Shown: positions 35,470 through 45,159, counted from the stretch's first letter. The stretch is 64,000 nucleotides of DNA from Leptolyngbyaceae cyanobacterium (GCA_036703985.1 DATNQN010000026.1:24519-88518), one strand, 5' to 3'. Notes: generated by a model from the letters alone, not told the origin. Numbers and translations are program-made.

Positions 35470-36675
35470 ATGTCAAAAATTTTCTGGAAGGCTTTACAAG
35501 TCAGTCCAACCTTCTTGGGTGTCATCTTAGTGTTTGCCAAGAGCGTTATTGTGGCTGAAGCTCATGATGCTAAAACACCTCAAGAGCCGAAAGCCCCAAC
35601 TACAGACGAACTCACTACCATTAGTCCCCCAATATTGCTCCCTCAACAGCTTCTTGAGTTTGATTTTCAACCAAATTCTATTTCTCAGCCATCCCATTTG
35701 CTAGTAAGGTCAGAAGCAGTTATCGAACCGCTCAATATCACACAACCTGCTTACAGCCAGAAGGCTAGCGATCTCCTGCTTGATACTTCTTCTGTGTCAG
35801 AAAAAAGCCGATACTACTTATCCAACCCGACACCCAAAAATCAGATATCAGAAGCAGTTACTCAACAACCCAGTCAACCTGAAAATCCCGCATCTGACAA
35901 AAGCCAGTACAACTTATTCAATCCTACACCCAGGCGACTCTGGCGGGAGTTCAGTACAGACCGCCCCGACAAAACCGAAACACCTTTCACTGTGGATGCG
36001 GGACGGGTCACTATGGAGGCGGATTTGTTCGTCTATACCAGAGATAGCAATAGTCCTGACGGCACCCGCACCGAATCTTTCAACTATTTCGTTCCCAACT
36101 TCAAAGTCGGTCTGCTAAATAACATTGATTTGCAGATTATCCCCGAAGTCTACAACGTCGTGCGTACTACACCCAAAAACAGTCCCACTCAAGAGCGTTC
36201 CGGCTTTGGTGACCTTACAGTTCGCATGAAAATCAACTTTTGGGGCAATGACGGCGGTCAAACTGCATTTGGCATGATGCCTTTTATCAAATTCCCCACC
36301 AATCAGAATAACTTGGGAAATAATTCAATTGAGGGTGGTGTTATTTTCCCCTTGGCGATCGGGTTATCTGACAAGTGGGACGTGGGTATGCAGACTGAGT
36401 TTGACTTCAATAAAAATGAAGCGGATGCTGGATACAACGTCGGGTTTGTCAATACCGTTAGTTTTGGCTATCAAATCAACTCCAGACTGAGTAGTTATTT
36501 CGAGTTATTCACTGAAGCGAGGACTGAGAGTGGGTCACAATTTGTTGCCACGTTTGATACTGGTCTAAAGTACTTGTTGACAGAGAATGTTCAACTGGAT
36601 GCAGGGGTCAACATTGGGTTAACAGAAGCTGCTGATGACCTTCAACCCTTCATGGGTCTATCGGTGCGCTTCTGA
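35470..36675 (+). CDS. Outer-membrane barrel, phenol MetA-pathway-like transporter
   Basis: A 401-aa exported protein. After the signal comes a disordered Pro-rich region of about 150 residues with a repeated phrase (KSRYYLSNPTP, KSQYNLFNPTP). A beta-barrel then starts at REFSTDRPDKTETPFTVDAG and ends in Phe (FMGLSVRF). The STDRPDxTxxPxTVxxG motif is typical of putative MetA-pathway outer-membrane proteins. Substrate unknown; metal or small-molecule passage is inferred from the neighbours. Confidence 0.85.
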   Translation: MSKIFWKALQVSPTFLGVILVFAKSVIVAEAHDAKTPQEPKAPTTDELTTISPPILLPQQLLEFDFQPNSISQPSHLLVRSEAVIEPLNITQPAYSQKASDLLLDTSSVSEKSRYYLSNPTPKNQISEAVTQQPSQPENPASDKSQYNLFNPTPRRLWREFSTDRPDKTETPFTVDAGRVTMEADLFVYTRDSNSPDGTRTESFNYFVPNFKVGLLNNIDLQIIPEVYNVVRTTPKNSPTQERSGFGDLTVRMKINFWGNDGGQTAFGMMPFIKFPTNQNNLGNNSIEGGVIFPLAIGLSDKWDVGMQTEFDFNKNEADAGYNVGFVNTVSFGYQINSRLSSYFELFTEARTESGSQFVATFDTGLKYLLTENVQLDAGVNIGLTEAADDLQPFMGLSVRF

Positions 36676-36728
36676 TAACTATTTAGGCATGAGGACGTTG
36701 GCTCAAAAATTGTTGTCAGATAGTTAAT

Positions 36729-36746
36729 ATTTCACCTTGATTTCAT
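36729..36746 (+). promoter_or_regulatory. 11-bp direct repeat, putative response-regulator box
   Basis: ATTTCAC at 36729-36735 and ATTTCAT at 36740-36746. It is followed by TGTCAAGCTAGTTAATAG, shared with the box at 37265. Confidence 0.6.
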
Positions 36747-36898
36747 AACAATTTGTCAAGCTAGTTAATAGCAGGTTTATTTGCCCAAGATGAATTGAAA
36801 CTTGGTTGACATAGTTTCTGACTAAGAGGAAGTGTCATTAAAAAGCTCTCTTAGTCAAGAGCCAGCGTACTTCTACTTCAAAACTAGAGTGGACGGAG

Positions 36899-37123
36899 AT
36901 GTCTTCATTGTTTATTATTTCACTAGCTTTAACTCTAGTAGCAGCTTACTTCTACCTGAATATCTCTGAAGAAGCTACCCGCCTTATGGCTCTCATTATC
37001 GCAGCTATCTGCTTCATTTTGAACCTTATTATGGCATTCTGGACTATCCAGCTATTGATTCTGATACTTATACTATTTAGCAATATTAAAGATCTCCCTA
37101 CCACATTAACTCTAGATAACTAA
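36899..37123 (+). CDS. Small two-helix membrane protein
   Basis: A 74-aa protein with hydrophobic segments near residues 2-20 and 28-60 (LMALIIAAICFILNLIMAFW). No family is recognised. It stands alone behind a response-regulator box, so metal induction is likely. Confidence 0.65.
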   Translation: MSSLFIISLALTLVAAYFYLNISEEATRLMALIIAAICFILNLIMAFWTIQLLILILILFSNIKDLPTTLTLDN

Positions 37124-37264
37124 GAAAGCTCGGTTATTATTAGTAATCTTTCTCAACTTTCTTCGCAATTGCGTAAGGCTAGCTGCTGTATTAGCATAGG
37201 CATAATTAAGAAAGATTATCAACTATAAAATTAGTTTGAGTAAATTTTTATTATCAACTGAAAA

Positions 37265-37282
37265 TTTCATCTAGATTTCATA
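37265..37282 (+). promoter_or_regulatory. 11-bp direct repeat, putative response-regulator box
   Basis: ATTTCAT at 37265-37271 and 37276-37282, upstream of the first DUF2808 gene. Confidence 0.65.
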
Positions 37283-37371
37283 AATAGTTGTCAAGCTAGT
37301 TAATAGCAGATTTATTTGATGAGGATAAATCTGAAAGTTAATTAACATAGTTAATTCTTGGGAGTACCGTG

Positions 37372-37845
37372 ATGAAAAAATTAATTTACGCGGCTGCGTT
37401 AACTCTAGCAACCATATCTTTTAATCCAGTTGCTTATAGAAATCCCATGACAGCGGCTGTCAGGTTTCCTTACATCGTTAGTTCTGTGCAATTTCCTCAA
37501 ACTAAGGCGAGATTTTTTAGACATAGTTTCCGGTTACAAATACCCGAAAGTAGCAGCGCTCTTTTCCAACTGAATATAGAAGTTCCCGATGGTTTAACTG
37601 TCAGGAATAACATCAGCGTATCTGACCAGTCTGGACGGAAAATTAACACCAATATTTCTGTCAATGGCAACAAAATCATAATAGCGTTTCCCCAACCAGT
37701 TGCTCCAGTAACTAGACTCAACATTGAAATGAACAATGTAAGAAGAACAGGAGTTTCCAACGCTTGGCTCTATCCGGTTTCCGCTAGATTTGCTTCTAGT
37801 AATGCAGATATCCCCATCGGCGTAGCGGAGTTTCGTGTTTACTGA
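37372..37845 (+). CDS. DUF2808 domain secreted protein
   Basis: A 157-aa exported protein with a signal peptide and a DUF2808-like domain (FRLQIPESSSALFQLNIEVP, VAPVTRLNIEMNNV, ADIPIGVAEFRVY). DUF2808 is widespread in cyanobacteria and has no established function. ATG 37372 is chosen over the adjacent GTG at 37369. It shares promoter and leader sequence with the next two genes. Confidence 0.8.
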   Translation: MKKLIYAAALTLATISFNPVAYRNPMTAAVRFPYIVSSVQFPQTKARFFRHSFRLQIPESSSALFQLNIEVPDGLTVRNNISVSDQSGRKINTNISVNGNKIIIAFPQPVAPVTRLNIEMNNVRRTGVSNAWLYPVSARFASSNADIPIGVAEFRVY

Positions 37846-37873
37846 TGCAAAAATATTGAGTGCATCTGCTGAA

Positions 37874-37891
37874 ATTTCATTTTTATTTCAT
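37874..37891 (+). promoter_or_regulatory. 11-bp direct repeat, putative response-regulator box
   Basis: ATTTCAT at 37874-37880 and 37885-37891. TATAAA at 37908-37913 lies 16 bp beyond, so the second heptamer occupies the -35 position. Confidence 0.7.
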
Positions 37892-37952
37892 ACAGGTCTG
37901 TCAAGCTTATAAATAGGGACAACATTCAATTCATTGAGCAAGAAGAACCGTG

Positions 37953-38432
37953 ATGAAAAACTTTATTTACGCCAGTGCAGCAATTATCTTGGCAGTTGCC
38001 TCTTCAGTCTCATCTGCTCAAGCAACTGGAAGACCGGGCGATGCTAAAATTTCCCATCTTCTTGATAGTCGCGCATATCCTAATGACGCTAGTTTCCAGG
38101 GTGCAACCCATCAGTTTAAGGTTCATGTTCAGGGAAATGCTCTTTTAGAACTTCTGATTGATTTGCCTGAAGAAGTAAGGATTAGTAATGGAATTGAGGT
38201 AAAAAATCAATCTGGGCAAAAAGTTCCAGCTACAGTTTCTATAAATAACGGAAAAGCTAGAGTGGCTTTCTCATCACCAGTAGCTCCTGAAACAAAGCTA
38301 TCAATTTCTATGCTCGGCATTGAGACTCCAGGCTCTGACCAAACTTGGCAGTATCAAATCTATGCTAAGAAAGTTGGTCTAACCGCAGAAATTCCGCTCG
38401 GTTTAGCTCAGATTTATACCTACCGAGGCTAA
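37953..38432 (+). CDS. DUF2808 domain secreted protein
   Basis: A 159-aa paralogue of the preceding gene: signal peptide (SSVSSAQA), then a DUF2808-like domain (HQFKVHVQGNALLELLIDLP, VAPETKLSISMLGI, AEIPLGLAQIYTYRG). It has its own response-regulator box. ATG 37953 is preferred over GTG 37950. Confidence 0.8.
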   Translation: MKNFIYASAAIILAVASSVSSAQATGRPGDAKISHLLDSRAYPNDASFQGATHQFKVHVQGNALLELLIDLPEEVRISNGIEVKNQSGQKVPATVSINNGKARVAFSSPVAPETKLSISMLGIETPGSDQTWQYQIYAKKVGLTAEIPLGLAQIYTYRG

Positions 38433-38613
38433 AGAGTTCTTCATCAACTACGTTCTTTGAAAATCTAGGGTAGGCATTGCTCTGCAATGCAAGATTTGTA
38501 AAGAGATGGGGAACGAAGAGCGTTCGTATAGGCTGGACACTGCTGGTGTTTTTATTTGCTACCAAGCCAATAGATAACAAATCCATTGAGTTAATTCTTT
38601 AAGGAGTATTGTG

Positions 38614-38822
38614 ATGAAAAAGCTAATTTATGCCACTGCTTTTACCCTGATGCTAGCCTCTTGGGTTCCCGTAGCTCATGCAGCCGGAAGCAGTCGCGAT
38701 TTCAAAGTTGCTCGCATTGTCCATAGCGCCGCACACGCTACTGGGGCTTTTTAGTACCTGACAAAAGTACCTCAGTTGTTGCTGCCGTCAATGGGACGGC
38801 CTTCGCAGCTTGTCACACTTAA
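38614..38822 (+). pseudogene. Frameshifted small secreted protein, third member of the tandem set
   Basis: The start and leader match the two DUF2808 genes (MKKLIYATAFTLMLAS, signal cleavage near AHAAG). The frame hits TAG at 38752 after 46 codons. One extra T in the five-T run just before it would continue the frame as FLVPDKSTSVVAAVNGTAF to TAA at 38820. I read it as a one-base deletion in a homopolymer, or a sequencing error. Confidence 0.6.
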
Positions 38823-38845
38823 ATAAGCTTCAAAAAAAATCTAGG

Positions 38846-38863
38846 ATTTCATCGTAATTTCAT
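38846..38863 (+). promoter_or_regulatory. 11-bp direct repeat, putative autoregulatory box
   Basis: ATTTCAT at 38846-38852 and 38857-38863, upstream of the response regulator gene. This suggests the regulator controls itself. Confidence 0.7.
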
Positions 38864-39064
38864 AGTCACTTGTTAAGCTAGAAAATAATGGCTCAATAGG
38901 CTTCTGACCTACACTCCTTTTGATTAAAGTTTTAATCCTCACACTTATTTTGTCAAGAAGCCTACGAGCTTTTCTTTATAAAGTTGCTGATTGAATACTT
39001 TTCTTTTGAAAAATTCAAAAAACCATATTAAAAAACTATTTTTGACCTTTGTTAAGTTGACTTT

Positions 39065-39769
39065 ATGAGAGTGCTGCTACTTGAAGATGAACCAGATCTC
39101 GGTGCCGCAATTAAGCGAACTTTGAATCAACACAAATATGTGGTTGACTGGGCGCTCGACGGCACTGAAGCTTGGAACTATTTAGATAACCAGAAAACAC
39201 AGTATATACTAGCTATCTTTGACTGGTTAGTACCGGGCTTATCGGGATTAGACGTGCTGCGGCGGTTGCGTGCTAGAAATAATCCCCTTCCAGTGTTAAT
39301 GTTAACAGCAAAAGATAGAATGGAAGATAAAGTAGCTGGTTTAGATGCGGGAGCAGATGATTATTTGGTCAAGCCATTTGGCATGGCGGAATTGTTAGCA
39401 AGGTTGCGGGCTTTGCAAAGGCGATCGCCTCAAATCCAACCCGAACAAATTCACGCAGGTACTCTCACTTTGGACTACGCTACTAGAAGTGTTTATCGTC
39501 TCGCTCCGAACGATGAAAAGCAGGAAATTCTACTCACAAATAAAGAATTTCATCTACTGGAATATTTGATGAAACATCCTAACCAAATTGTCACCAGCGA
39601 CCAAATACGCAATCAAGTTTGGGAAATGAGTGCAGATGCGATCAGTAATGTGGTTGCCGCTCAAGTACGCTTGCTCAGACGCCAACTAGCACAGGTAGGT
39701 AGCGCTCATTTGATTGAAACTATTCACGGTACTGGCTATCGTTTCAATACATCTGATGAACCAAAATAA
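39065..39769 (+). CDS. OmpR-family response regulator (RppA/NrsR/CopR type)
   Basis: A 234-aa regulator: receiver domain with acidic pocket E7/D8, phospho-acceptor D53 (IFDWLVPGLSG) and Lys in LMLTAKD, then a C-terminal winged helix (LLTNKEFHLLEYLMKHPNQI ... IETIHGTGYRFN). It resembles the cyanobacterial RppA/NrsR/CopR group that answers redox state, nickel or copper. OmpR-family dimers bind direct repeats with about one-turn spacing, matching the 11-bp repeats upstream of twelve units here. The stop overlaps the kinase start. Confidence 0.95.
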   Translation: MRVLLLEDEPDLGAAIKRTLNQHKYVVDWALDGTEAWNYLDNQKTQYILAIFDWLVPGLSGLDVLRRLRARNNPLPVLMLTAKDRMEDKVAGLDAGADDYLVKPFGMAELLARLRALQRRSPQIQPEQIHAGTLTLDYATRSVYRLAPNDEKQEILLTNKEFHLLEYLMKHPNQIVTSDQIRNQVWEMSADAISNVVAAQVRLLRRQLAQVGSAHLIETIHGTGYRFNTSDEPK

Positions 39770-41066
39770 ATTATTTTCTCAAACTCGTCTGCGGTTAGCG
39801 ACTTCCTATGCCGTCGTGATGGGCTTTATCTTAAGCTTATGCGGTTTTGGAGTATATGAAGCGATCGTTCACGCTCACTGGCAAACTTTAGACCGAGAAC
39901 TGGAAACGGTTGCAGGAACTTTACATGACAGTATTGAAAACAAACTCAAGCTACCCGGACGTTTGGAACCAATAGAAGAGAAACTGTTTTCTGTCCCTTC
40001 CTCGAAACGCCACACTTTAGGAGCTATTTACCAAGGTAACTATTATGTGCGGTTGTTAGATCGTTCCGAACGAATTGTTGCAGAAATAGGTTTTGTACCG
40101 CTTGGTTTACCTGTCAGATCGCCAAAAGCGACTTGGCAGAATCTCAAGGACAGTGATGGGAATCGTTACCATCAAATTTCTCTATCGCTGCATACGCAGG
40201 ATAATCTTTCTTGGGGATATATGCAGATGGGGCGGAGTCTGAAAGACCTCGACGACCACCTTAAAACTGTCAAATTGGTGTTATTTTTCGGATTGCCAAT
40301 AGCAATGATTTTGGTGGGTGGTTCTAGTTGGTGGTTGGCAGGATTGGCGATGCAACCGATTTACCAATCCTATCGCCAGATTCAACAGTTTACAGCTGAT
40401 GCTGCTCACGAGTTACGAACGCCTTTAGCTGCTACACAAGCGACTGTTGAATCAGCATTGGAAATGCCTCACATGGATGAACTTGAAGTACGTGATATCT
40501 TACGAACTATAGAGCGTCAAAACCGCAGGTTAATTCAGTTAGTTGCCGATTTGTTGTTACTGGCACGCCTGGAGCGACAAACTGTGCCGATGCGATTAAA
40601 ACCTTGTTGTCTGAATGATTTGGTTGTCGATTTAATCGAGGAATTTGAAGCGTTGGCGATCGCTAATGGTTTAACTCTGGCTGCTGATATTCGGGAGAAG
40701 CACCCAGTAGAGGTGGTCGGTGACGAAGAGCAGCTGTATCGCTTGGTTTCTAATTTGATGGTTAATGCTATCCAGTATACACCTGCCGGAGGGAAGGTAA
40801 TAGTCGTTTTATACCGCAGCGATCGCTATGCTGCGATCGAAGTTCAAGATACTGGTATTGGGATTGCACCCTCCGAACAGAAGCGAATTTTCGATCGCTT
40901 TTATCGAGTCAATACCGATCGCTCTCGCAGCACGGGGGGGTCGGGGTTGGGGTTGGCGATCGCAATTGCTATTGTTCAGGCACACGGAGGTAATTTACAA
41001 GTGCAAAGCGAATTGAACAAAGGTAGCACTTTTACCATTCGATTGCCCTATAGCAATCCTAAATGA
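39756..41066 (+). CDS. Sensor histidine kinase (RppB/NrsS/CopS type)
   Basis: A 436-aa membrane kinase: helix 1 (SYAVVMGFILSLCGFGVYEA), a periplasmic loop of about 150 aa, helix 2 (LVLFFGLPIAMILVGGSSWW), H-box AAHELRTPLAAT, N-box NLMVNAIQYTP, and G boxes DTGIGI and GGSGLGLAI. It should phosphorylate the regulator encoded just before it. ATG 39756 gives a 14-bp overlap with that gene. Context suggests it senses periplasmic copper or another metal, though the loop shows no obvious Met/His cluster. Confidence 0.93.
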   Translation: MNQNKLFSQTRLRLATSYAVVMGFILSLCGFGVYEAIVHAHWQTLDRELETVAGTLHDSIENKLKLPGRLEPIEEKLFSVPSSKRHTLGAIYQGNYYVRLLDRSERIVAEIGFVPLGLPVRSPKATWQNLKDSDGNRYHQISLSLHTQDNLSWGYMQMGRSLKDLDDHLKTVKLVLFFGLPIAMILVGGSSWWLAGLAMQPIYQSYRQIQQFTADAAHELRTPLAATQATVESALEMPHMDELEVRDILRTIERQNRRLIQLVADLLLLARLERQTVPMRLKPCCLNDLVVDLIEEFEALAIANGLTLAADIREKHPVEVVGDEEQLYRLVSNLMVNAIQYTPAGGKVIVVLYRSDRYAAIEVQDTGIGIAPSEQKRIFDRFYRVNTDRSRSTGGSGLGLAIAIAIVQAHGGNLQVQSELNKGSTFTIRLPYSNPK

Positions 41067-41277
41067 ATTGTGAAAAAGCATCAAACTTTTTCAAATCAGG
41101 AAAATTGAAAAGCTTGTATTTAGCAAAAGCTTGAAATAAAAGATTAATAATCTGAAAATTTTTGCCGAAACGATAAAATCTTCTGAGTAAACTTTTTAGT
41201 TGCAACCAAATTGCTTCTACTGGATTTTCCTCTGGTGCATAAGGAGCAAAAAGCTCACAAGTAATTTCCCATTTGAA
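41059..41277 (-). pseudogene. C-terminal remnant of an IS630-like transposase
   Basis: The minus strand reads open from about 41277 to a TAG at 41059 with WEITCELFAPYAPEENPVEA and IWLQLKSLLRRFY. The PEENPVExIW block is typical of the last catalytic region of IS630-type DDE transposases. The rest of the gene is absent. It touches the kinase stop and marks the downstream edge of the metal island. Confidence 0.7.
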
Positions 41278-41280
41278 ACA

Positions 41281-41697
41281 ATGGAAAATTTTTCATTAAC
41301 TAAAATTCCTTACCAGGATGCTACATTCCGTGCTAATTTCGCCGTCATAACGTTTAATGAAAGTAAGACCTCAATCAGAACCCAACCAGCAGACTCGTTC
41401 GGGGTTGCTCGTGTTGCAAAACCTAGCGGGGAACCATCAATGGCTAACTGTACGACCCCCATCCAACCAGATACAGAACTGTACTACCAAGCTGTCGGTC
41501 TAGTACGAGGGCAATATTTACCCAGTCAGGGTTCTTTCAGCCAAGGCATTTTGCTTACTGAAGATGGCCTGATGGCTCCGGCCAATTTATTAGGCACAGC
41601 CACCTCTTTGCTCGAAAAGCACGAGGAACTTTTGCAAGAGCCTCATATTTGGATCGTTTACCCTCGTACCAAGCGACAGCCCAAGAAAAACCTTTAA
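41281..41697 (+). CDS. Hypothetical plasmid-type protein, possibly truncated
   Basis: A 138-aa soluble protein. The second half (DTELYYQAVGLVRGQYLPSQ, ILLTEDGLMAPANLLGTATS, IWIVYPRTKRQ) resembles hypothetical proteins I associate with cyanobacterial plasmids, which are usually longer. It ends abruptly after RQPKKNL, so loss of the C-terminus is possible. Function unknown. Confidence 0.5.
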   Translation: MENFSLTKIPYQDATFRANFAVITFNESKTSIRTQPADSFGVARVAKPSGEPSMANCTTPIQPDTELYYQAVGLVRGQYLPSQGSFSQGILLTEDGLMAPANLLGTATSLLEKHEELLQEPHIWIVYPRTKRQPKKNL

Positions 41698-41805
41698 TCT
41701 ATATTTTCTTTGTTTCGAGCTATAGTTATTGACCGTTCAGGCTTCCAACTGGTCGGCAACCTTAACTTTTACCAATTGCAGCGGCAACAACTGTGCCATT
41801 CGGCA

Positions 41806-42855
41806 TCATACCTCAACATCAATCCCCAAAGCCGGATTGAACGCATGACGGTCGTTGACGTGAGCGTATAAAGCAGTTGTCTTCGGGTCTTTATGACCCA
41901 ACAAATCCTGCACCTGCCTCAAATCTGCCCCCTTTCGCAATCCCAACGTCCCTGCCGTATGCCTCAAACTATGCGCTGATAGCCGCCGTCCTTCAGTTGC
42001 GTTCTCGGTTGTTTTCAGTTTCGCCGCCACCAAATACTCATCCACGATCCACCGAATCCCGCGCCGCGATAACCGTTGTCCCTCAAACCGATGGCTCGCC
42101 GCCACCAACAAAGGGCTCTCAGGAGCCAGTTTCTCTCCCGCGCTCTCCCTTGCTTGCAAATACTGCCACAAGACCTTACTCAAATCCGGACGCAGCGGAA
42201 TCGTTCTAATGCTACCCTTCCCCTCTACCCGCAATCCCCAGTTAGACCCAGAGCGCACCAAATCCCCGAAATTCGCCCGATGTAACTCCACCGTGCGCGG
42301 CCCTTGTAGTGCCATGATGCCCAAAAGAGCCCGGTCGCGCAAACTCTTTCGACTGCCATCGTGAGGAATCGCCGCCAAAAGCTGCTTGAGTTCCTCTTCC
42401 TGCAAATAAGTCACCCGTTCTGCCGGGTCTAGCTTTTCCTTCGGCGGTTTAATTTGAGCGGCGGGATTTTCCTTTACCAACCCCTTAGATAGTGCCGCCT
42501 CGTAAAACCGACGCACCACCGACAAAGTAAGGGCAACGGTAGCTGATTTTTGATGCTTCTCCTGCACCAAATAGCGACGAAAAAGCTTAATATCTTCCTG
42601 ATTCGCCAAAGCCGGATTGATACTTTGTCGATCGCACCAATCAATATATTGAATTACCCGCCGCTGGTAAGTGTAAACCGTATCCTCTGCCGCATCCCCA
42701 TTTGCGACATCCAGAGCCAAAAATCGCTCGAACGCCTCTACCATCGTCTCCGTTGTAGGCAAAATAGCGACGCGATGATTTTGACGACGCTGGTTGGTAG
42801 TTCCTTGGGGCAGCCGTTTGGTTGGCACTTTGATTAAAAAGTCACACAATGCCAC
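41806..42855 (-). CDS. Tyrosine recombinase / phage-type integrase
   Basis: A 349-aa recombinase with a core-binding N-terminal domain (SAM-like, about residues 35-140) and a catalytic domain. The catalytic residues appear in order: Arg in LQGPRTVELHR, His/Arg in HSLRHTAGTLGLR, His in LLGHKDPKTTAL and Tyr in ALYAHV. It catalyses site-specific strand exchange, probably resolving plasmid multimers or mobilising the element. The start at GTG 42855 is uncertain. Base composition is higher in G+C than its neighbours. Confidence 0.92.
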   Translation of the reverse strand: MALCDFLIKVPTKRLPQGTTNQRRQNHRVAILPTTETMVEAFERFLALDVANGDAAEDTVYTYQRRVIQYIDWCDRQSINPALANQEDIKLFRRYLVQEKHQKSATVALTLSVVRRFYEAALSKGLVKENPAAQIKPPKEKLDPAERVTYLQEEELKQLLAAIPHDGSRKSLRDRALLGIMALQGPRTVELHRANFGDLVRSGSNWGLRVEGKGSIRTIPLRPDLSKVLWQYLQARESAGEKLAPESPLLVAASHRFEGQRLSRRGIRWIVDEYLVAAKLKTTENATEGRRLSAHSLRHTAGTLGLRKGADLRQVQDLLGHKDPKTTALYAHVNDRHAFNPALGIDVEV

Positions 42856-43267
42856 TTTACATCAAAGCAGGGAAGCCGGATAATTAATACTACCGGGAAG
42901 AGCTTTTTCTGGTAGCAAGAAAGTCAGAAAAACTGTCTCACCAACACTCTCCAATGCGTTCTGTTGTTAGCTCCGATGAGATACTCCTACATTGTCTAGC
43001 CACTGTCTAGACATTACTGGTATGAAAACTGCTCAAGAAAAATGTGTGGGTTCGCAGTATCGGTTCGCGCATAAGTAAGTTGGGTGAAAAATGTTTGTGG
43101 GTGTCTCAAACCCCTAGCAAACCTTCAAGACGCTGGTTTGGCACGAAAATTAAACTCAACAGTACTAAGCTAAAACTGAAATTTCTGATTTTTAGCACAA
43201 AGGCAGCAGTGCGATCGCACCAGTTTCACGGAACCATAGCAATCAGTTTCAGGTGGTACAAAGAAAC
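42856..43267. other. Intergenic region without a recognised gene
   Basis: About 410 bp between the recombinase start and the displaced helicase fragment. I see one near-palindromic CTAGCCACTGTCTAGACA stretch near 42997 but no supported gene. A recombinase target site could lie here. Confidence 0.4.
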
Positions 43268-43617
43268 CTATTCTTGTAAGTGCTCCTCTTGCAGGTCAAA
43301 CAAATTCCGCTGTCCGCATCTACCACTCATTATCTCTAACAGTGCAGCACGTTCAGTTTCGTTAAAATGCCACCGCCATACCCAAAGCGCCCGCATTTGC
43401 CCGTATTTTTTAGCGATCGCATCCCAGTCCGCTTTGCACTGCATAACAGACAAAAGCCTAGCAATTTGGCGTGGTTCCTTCTTTTGATCGAACCCCCTAG
43501 CACCTGGATACTCGGCTGGTAATTGGATTGATGTACCATCTGGGCGTTTCACACTGACAGCACGCGGCGTATTGTCCTCTCGGTCTAAACCAGATTCCCC
43601 AGAGGCAGGTGAAACTG
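43268..43617 (-). pseudogene. Displaced C-terminal part of the DUF3854/DUF927-type helicase
   Basis: The minus-strand frame (VSPASGESGLDRED ... ARGFDQKKEPRQIARLL, CKADWDAIAKKYGQMRALWV, WRWHFNETERAALLE) has no good start of its own. Joining base 45460 to base 43617 gives a continuous frame with the large protein ending at 45341: VSP repeats lead straight into PASGESG. It is therefore the original last 115 residues, cut off by the TnpB element. Confidence 0.8.
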
Positions 43618-43632
43618 TTGACACTCTGCGGT

Positions 43633-45159
43633 CTAAAGACGCGCAGATTCTCTAGATTTTCTGCCGTATTTTCTAGATATCCGACTGTCAGCAATAGTAT
43701 AATCAGTTAAATCAAACAAGCTCAACTGAATATTTAATTGCTCATCTGCATGGTTCCTAGTCTCAACCACAGAGGATTGATACCTACTAGGCGTAACTTT
43801 CCCGCAGTCCGCAGGTAGAGTTTTCTTTACTTTTTTGGGAAAAACTAACCCAACTTTTTTAGCTACAATTCTTGATGCCTTTGTATCAGCATGGTCTGTA
43901 TATCCGCAGTTGGTACAAATGAATTTCTCACCACTGCGATTTTTTTTGTCGATATGTTTGCATTTAGGACATTCTTGGCTTGAATATTTTGGATCGACTG
44001 CAATAACTGGTTTACCTGATTTGGTAGCCAACCATGCAATTTTACTGAATAAATCACCCCAACCACAATCAAGAATTACCTTATTTAATCCAGTTTTAGC
44101 AGATGCCCCGTTTTTTAAATAACCTCCCTTCCCATCATGTTTAGGTTTGGCGCGTTTGACCATATTTGTCATGTTCAGGTCTTCACGTCCAACAGCATCA
44201 GCAGTTTTAACGATTTTAGATGCTGCTTGCCAGTTATACCCATCTCGTTTTTGAGATAGTTTATGCTGGATCTTGGCTAATTTTTGGTAAGCCTTAGCCT
44301 TATTTTTAGAACCATTAATTTTGCGACTTGCTGCACGTTGACGTATGGCCAAGCGTCTAGCAGTTCTAGGATTAGTAGTGACTCTAATATTTTCTATAAA
44401 GCTACCATCTGATAAAGCGACAAGCTTATTTACACCTACATCAATCCCAACAACTGACTTAATTTCTGACTTGATTTCTGGTATTTCCCCTGGTATTTCT
44501 ACCAGCATGGAAATATACCAGTCAGATGCACTGCGTTTAATAGTACAGGTTCTAACTTCTTTGATTAAGGTTAAGTCCCTGCTATTAAACATTTTAACGT
44601 TGCCAATCCCAGGAAGATATACAGTTGCATAACTATCTACAAAGTTAATTAATTTAACTCGCCCTGGTTTGTACTCAAAAGTATCTAACTTACGCAGATA
44701 CCGAGGAAACCCTCTGCCATGTTTCCAAAAGTTCTTAAATCCCGTGTCTAATTTAGCAATATTACGCTGTAGAACATCTGAATCAATATCTTTAAAGTTT
44801 TGATGTTTGTGGCGTAATTGGGTTGTTACTTTCATTTGTATTCCCGATGAATTATCCCATTTAGTTACGCCCTTACTTGTTTTTAGAGCCAGGAATAAAT
44901 CATCAGGTATAACCCCATGTTTAACAACAGGACAAGTTAGAGGACAACTAGCACCATACTCCATAAGAGACTCTAAATCGCCGAAAGAACCCCAAGCATA
45001 ATTAATAGGAGTATCTGCATCTTGGTTATTAGTGTTATAGCCAGTTTCTCTTTCACGCAAAGCATAGTTACGGTGTTTTCTCAAAGTTATCAACCACTCA
45101 GACATTTTGACAATTTGAGTTTGACTTGGTTTTAACTTGAAATTCCACCGGACTTGCAA
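43633..45159 (-). CDS. tnpB: RNA-guided endonuclease TnpB, catalytically complete
   Basis: A 508-aa TnpB with all RuvC residues: Asp in [15 protein letters not shown], Glu in [11 protein letters not shown] and Asp in [11 protein letters not shown]. The zinc ribbon is intact (CPKCKHID ... CTNCGYTD). TnpB uses an RNA from the element's right end to cut the empty target site. The stop lies 15 bp from the deduced end, so the omega RNA would overlap the gene's 3' end and its guide would be the flanking helicase sequence. Confidence 0.93.
   Translation of the reverse strand: MQVRWNFKLKPSQTQIVKMSEWLITLRKHRNYALRERETGYNTNNQDADTPINYAWGSFGDLESLMEYGASCPLTCPVVKHGVIPDDLFLALKTSKGVTKWDNSSGIQMKVTTQLRHKHQNFKDIDSDVLQRNIAKLDTGFKNFWKHGRGFPRYLRKLDTFEYKPGRVKLINFVDSYATVYLPGIGNVKMFNSRDLTLIKEVRTCTIKRSASDWYISMLVEIPGEIPEIKSEIKSVVGIDVGVNKLVALSDGSFIENIRVTTNPRTARRLAIRQRAASRKINGSKNKAKAYQKLAKIQHKLSQKRDGYNWQAASKIVKTADAVGREDLNMTNMVKRAKPKHDGKGGYLKNGASAKTGLNKVILDCGWGDLFSKIAWLATKSGKPVIAVDPKYSSQECPKCKHIDKKNRSGEKFICTNCGYTDHADTKASRIVAKKVGLVFPKKVKKTLPADCGKVTPSRYQSSVVETRNHADEQLNIQLSLFDLTDYTIADSRISRKYGRKSRESARL

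Noticed and set aside
43044..43487. 147-codon plus-strand frame
   Set aside because: Lies antisense to the displaced helicase C-terminus, which has recognisable protein-like composition; this frame does not.
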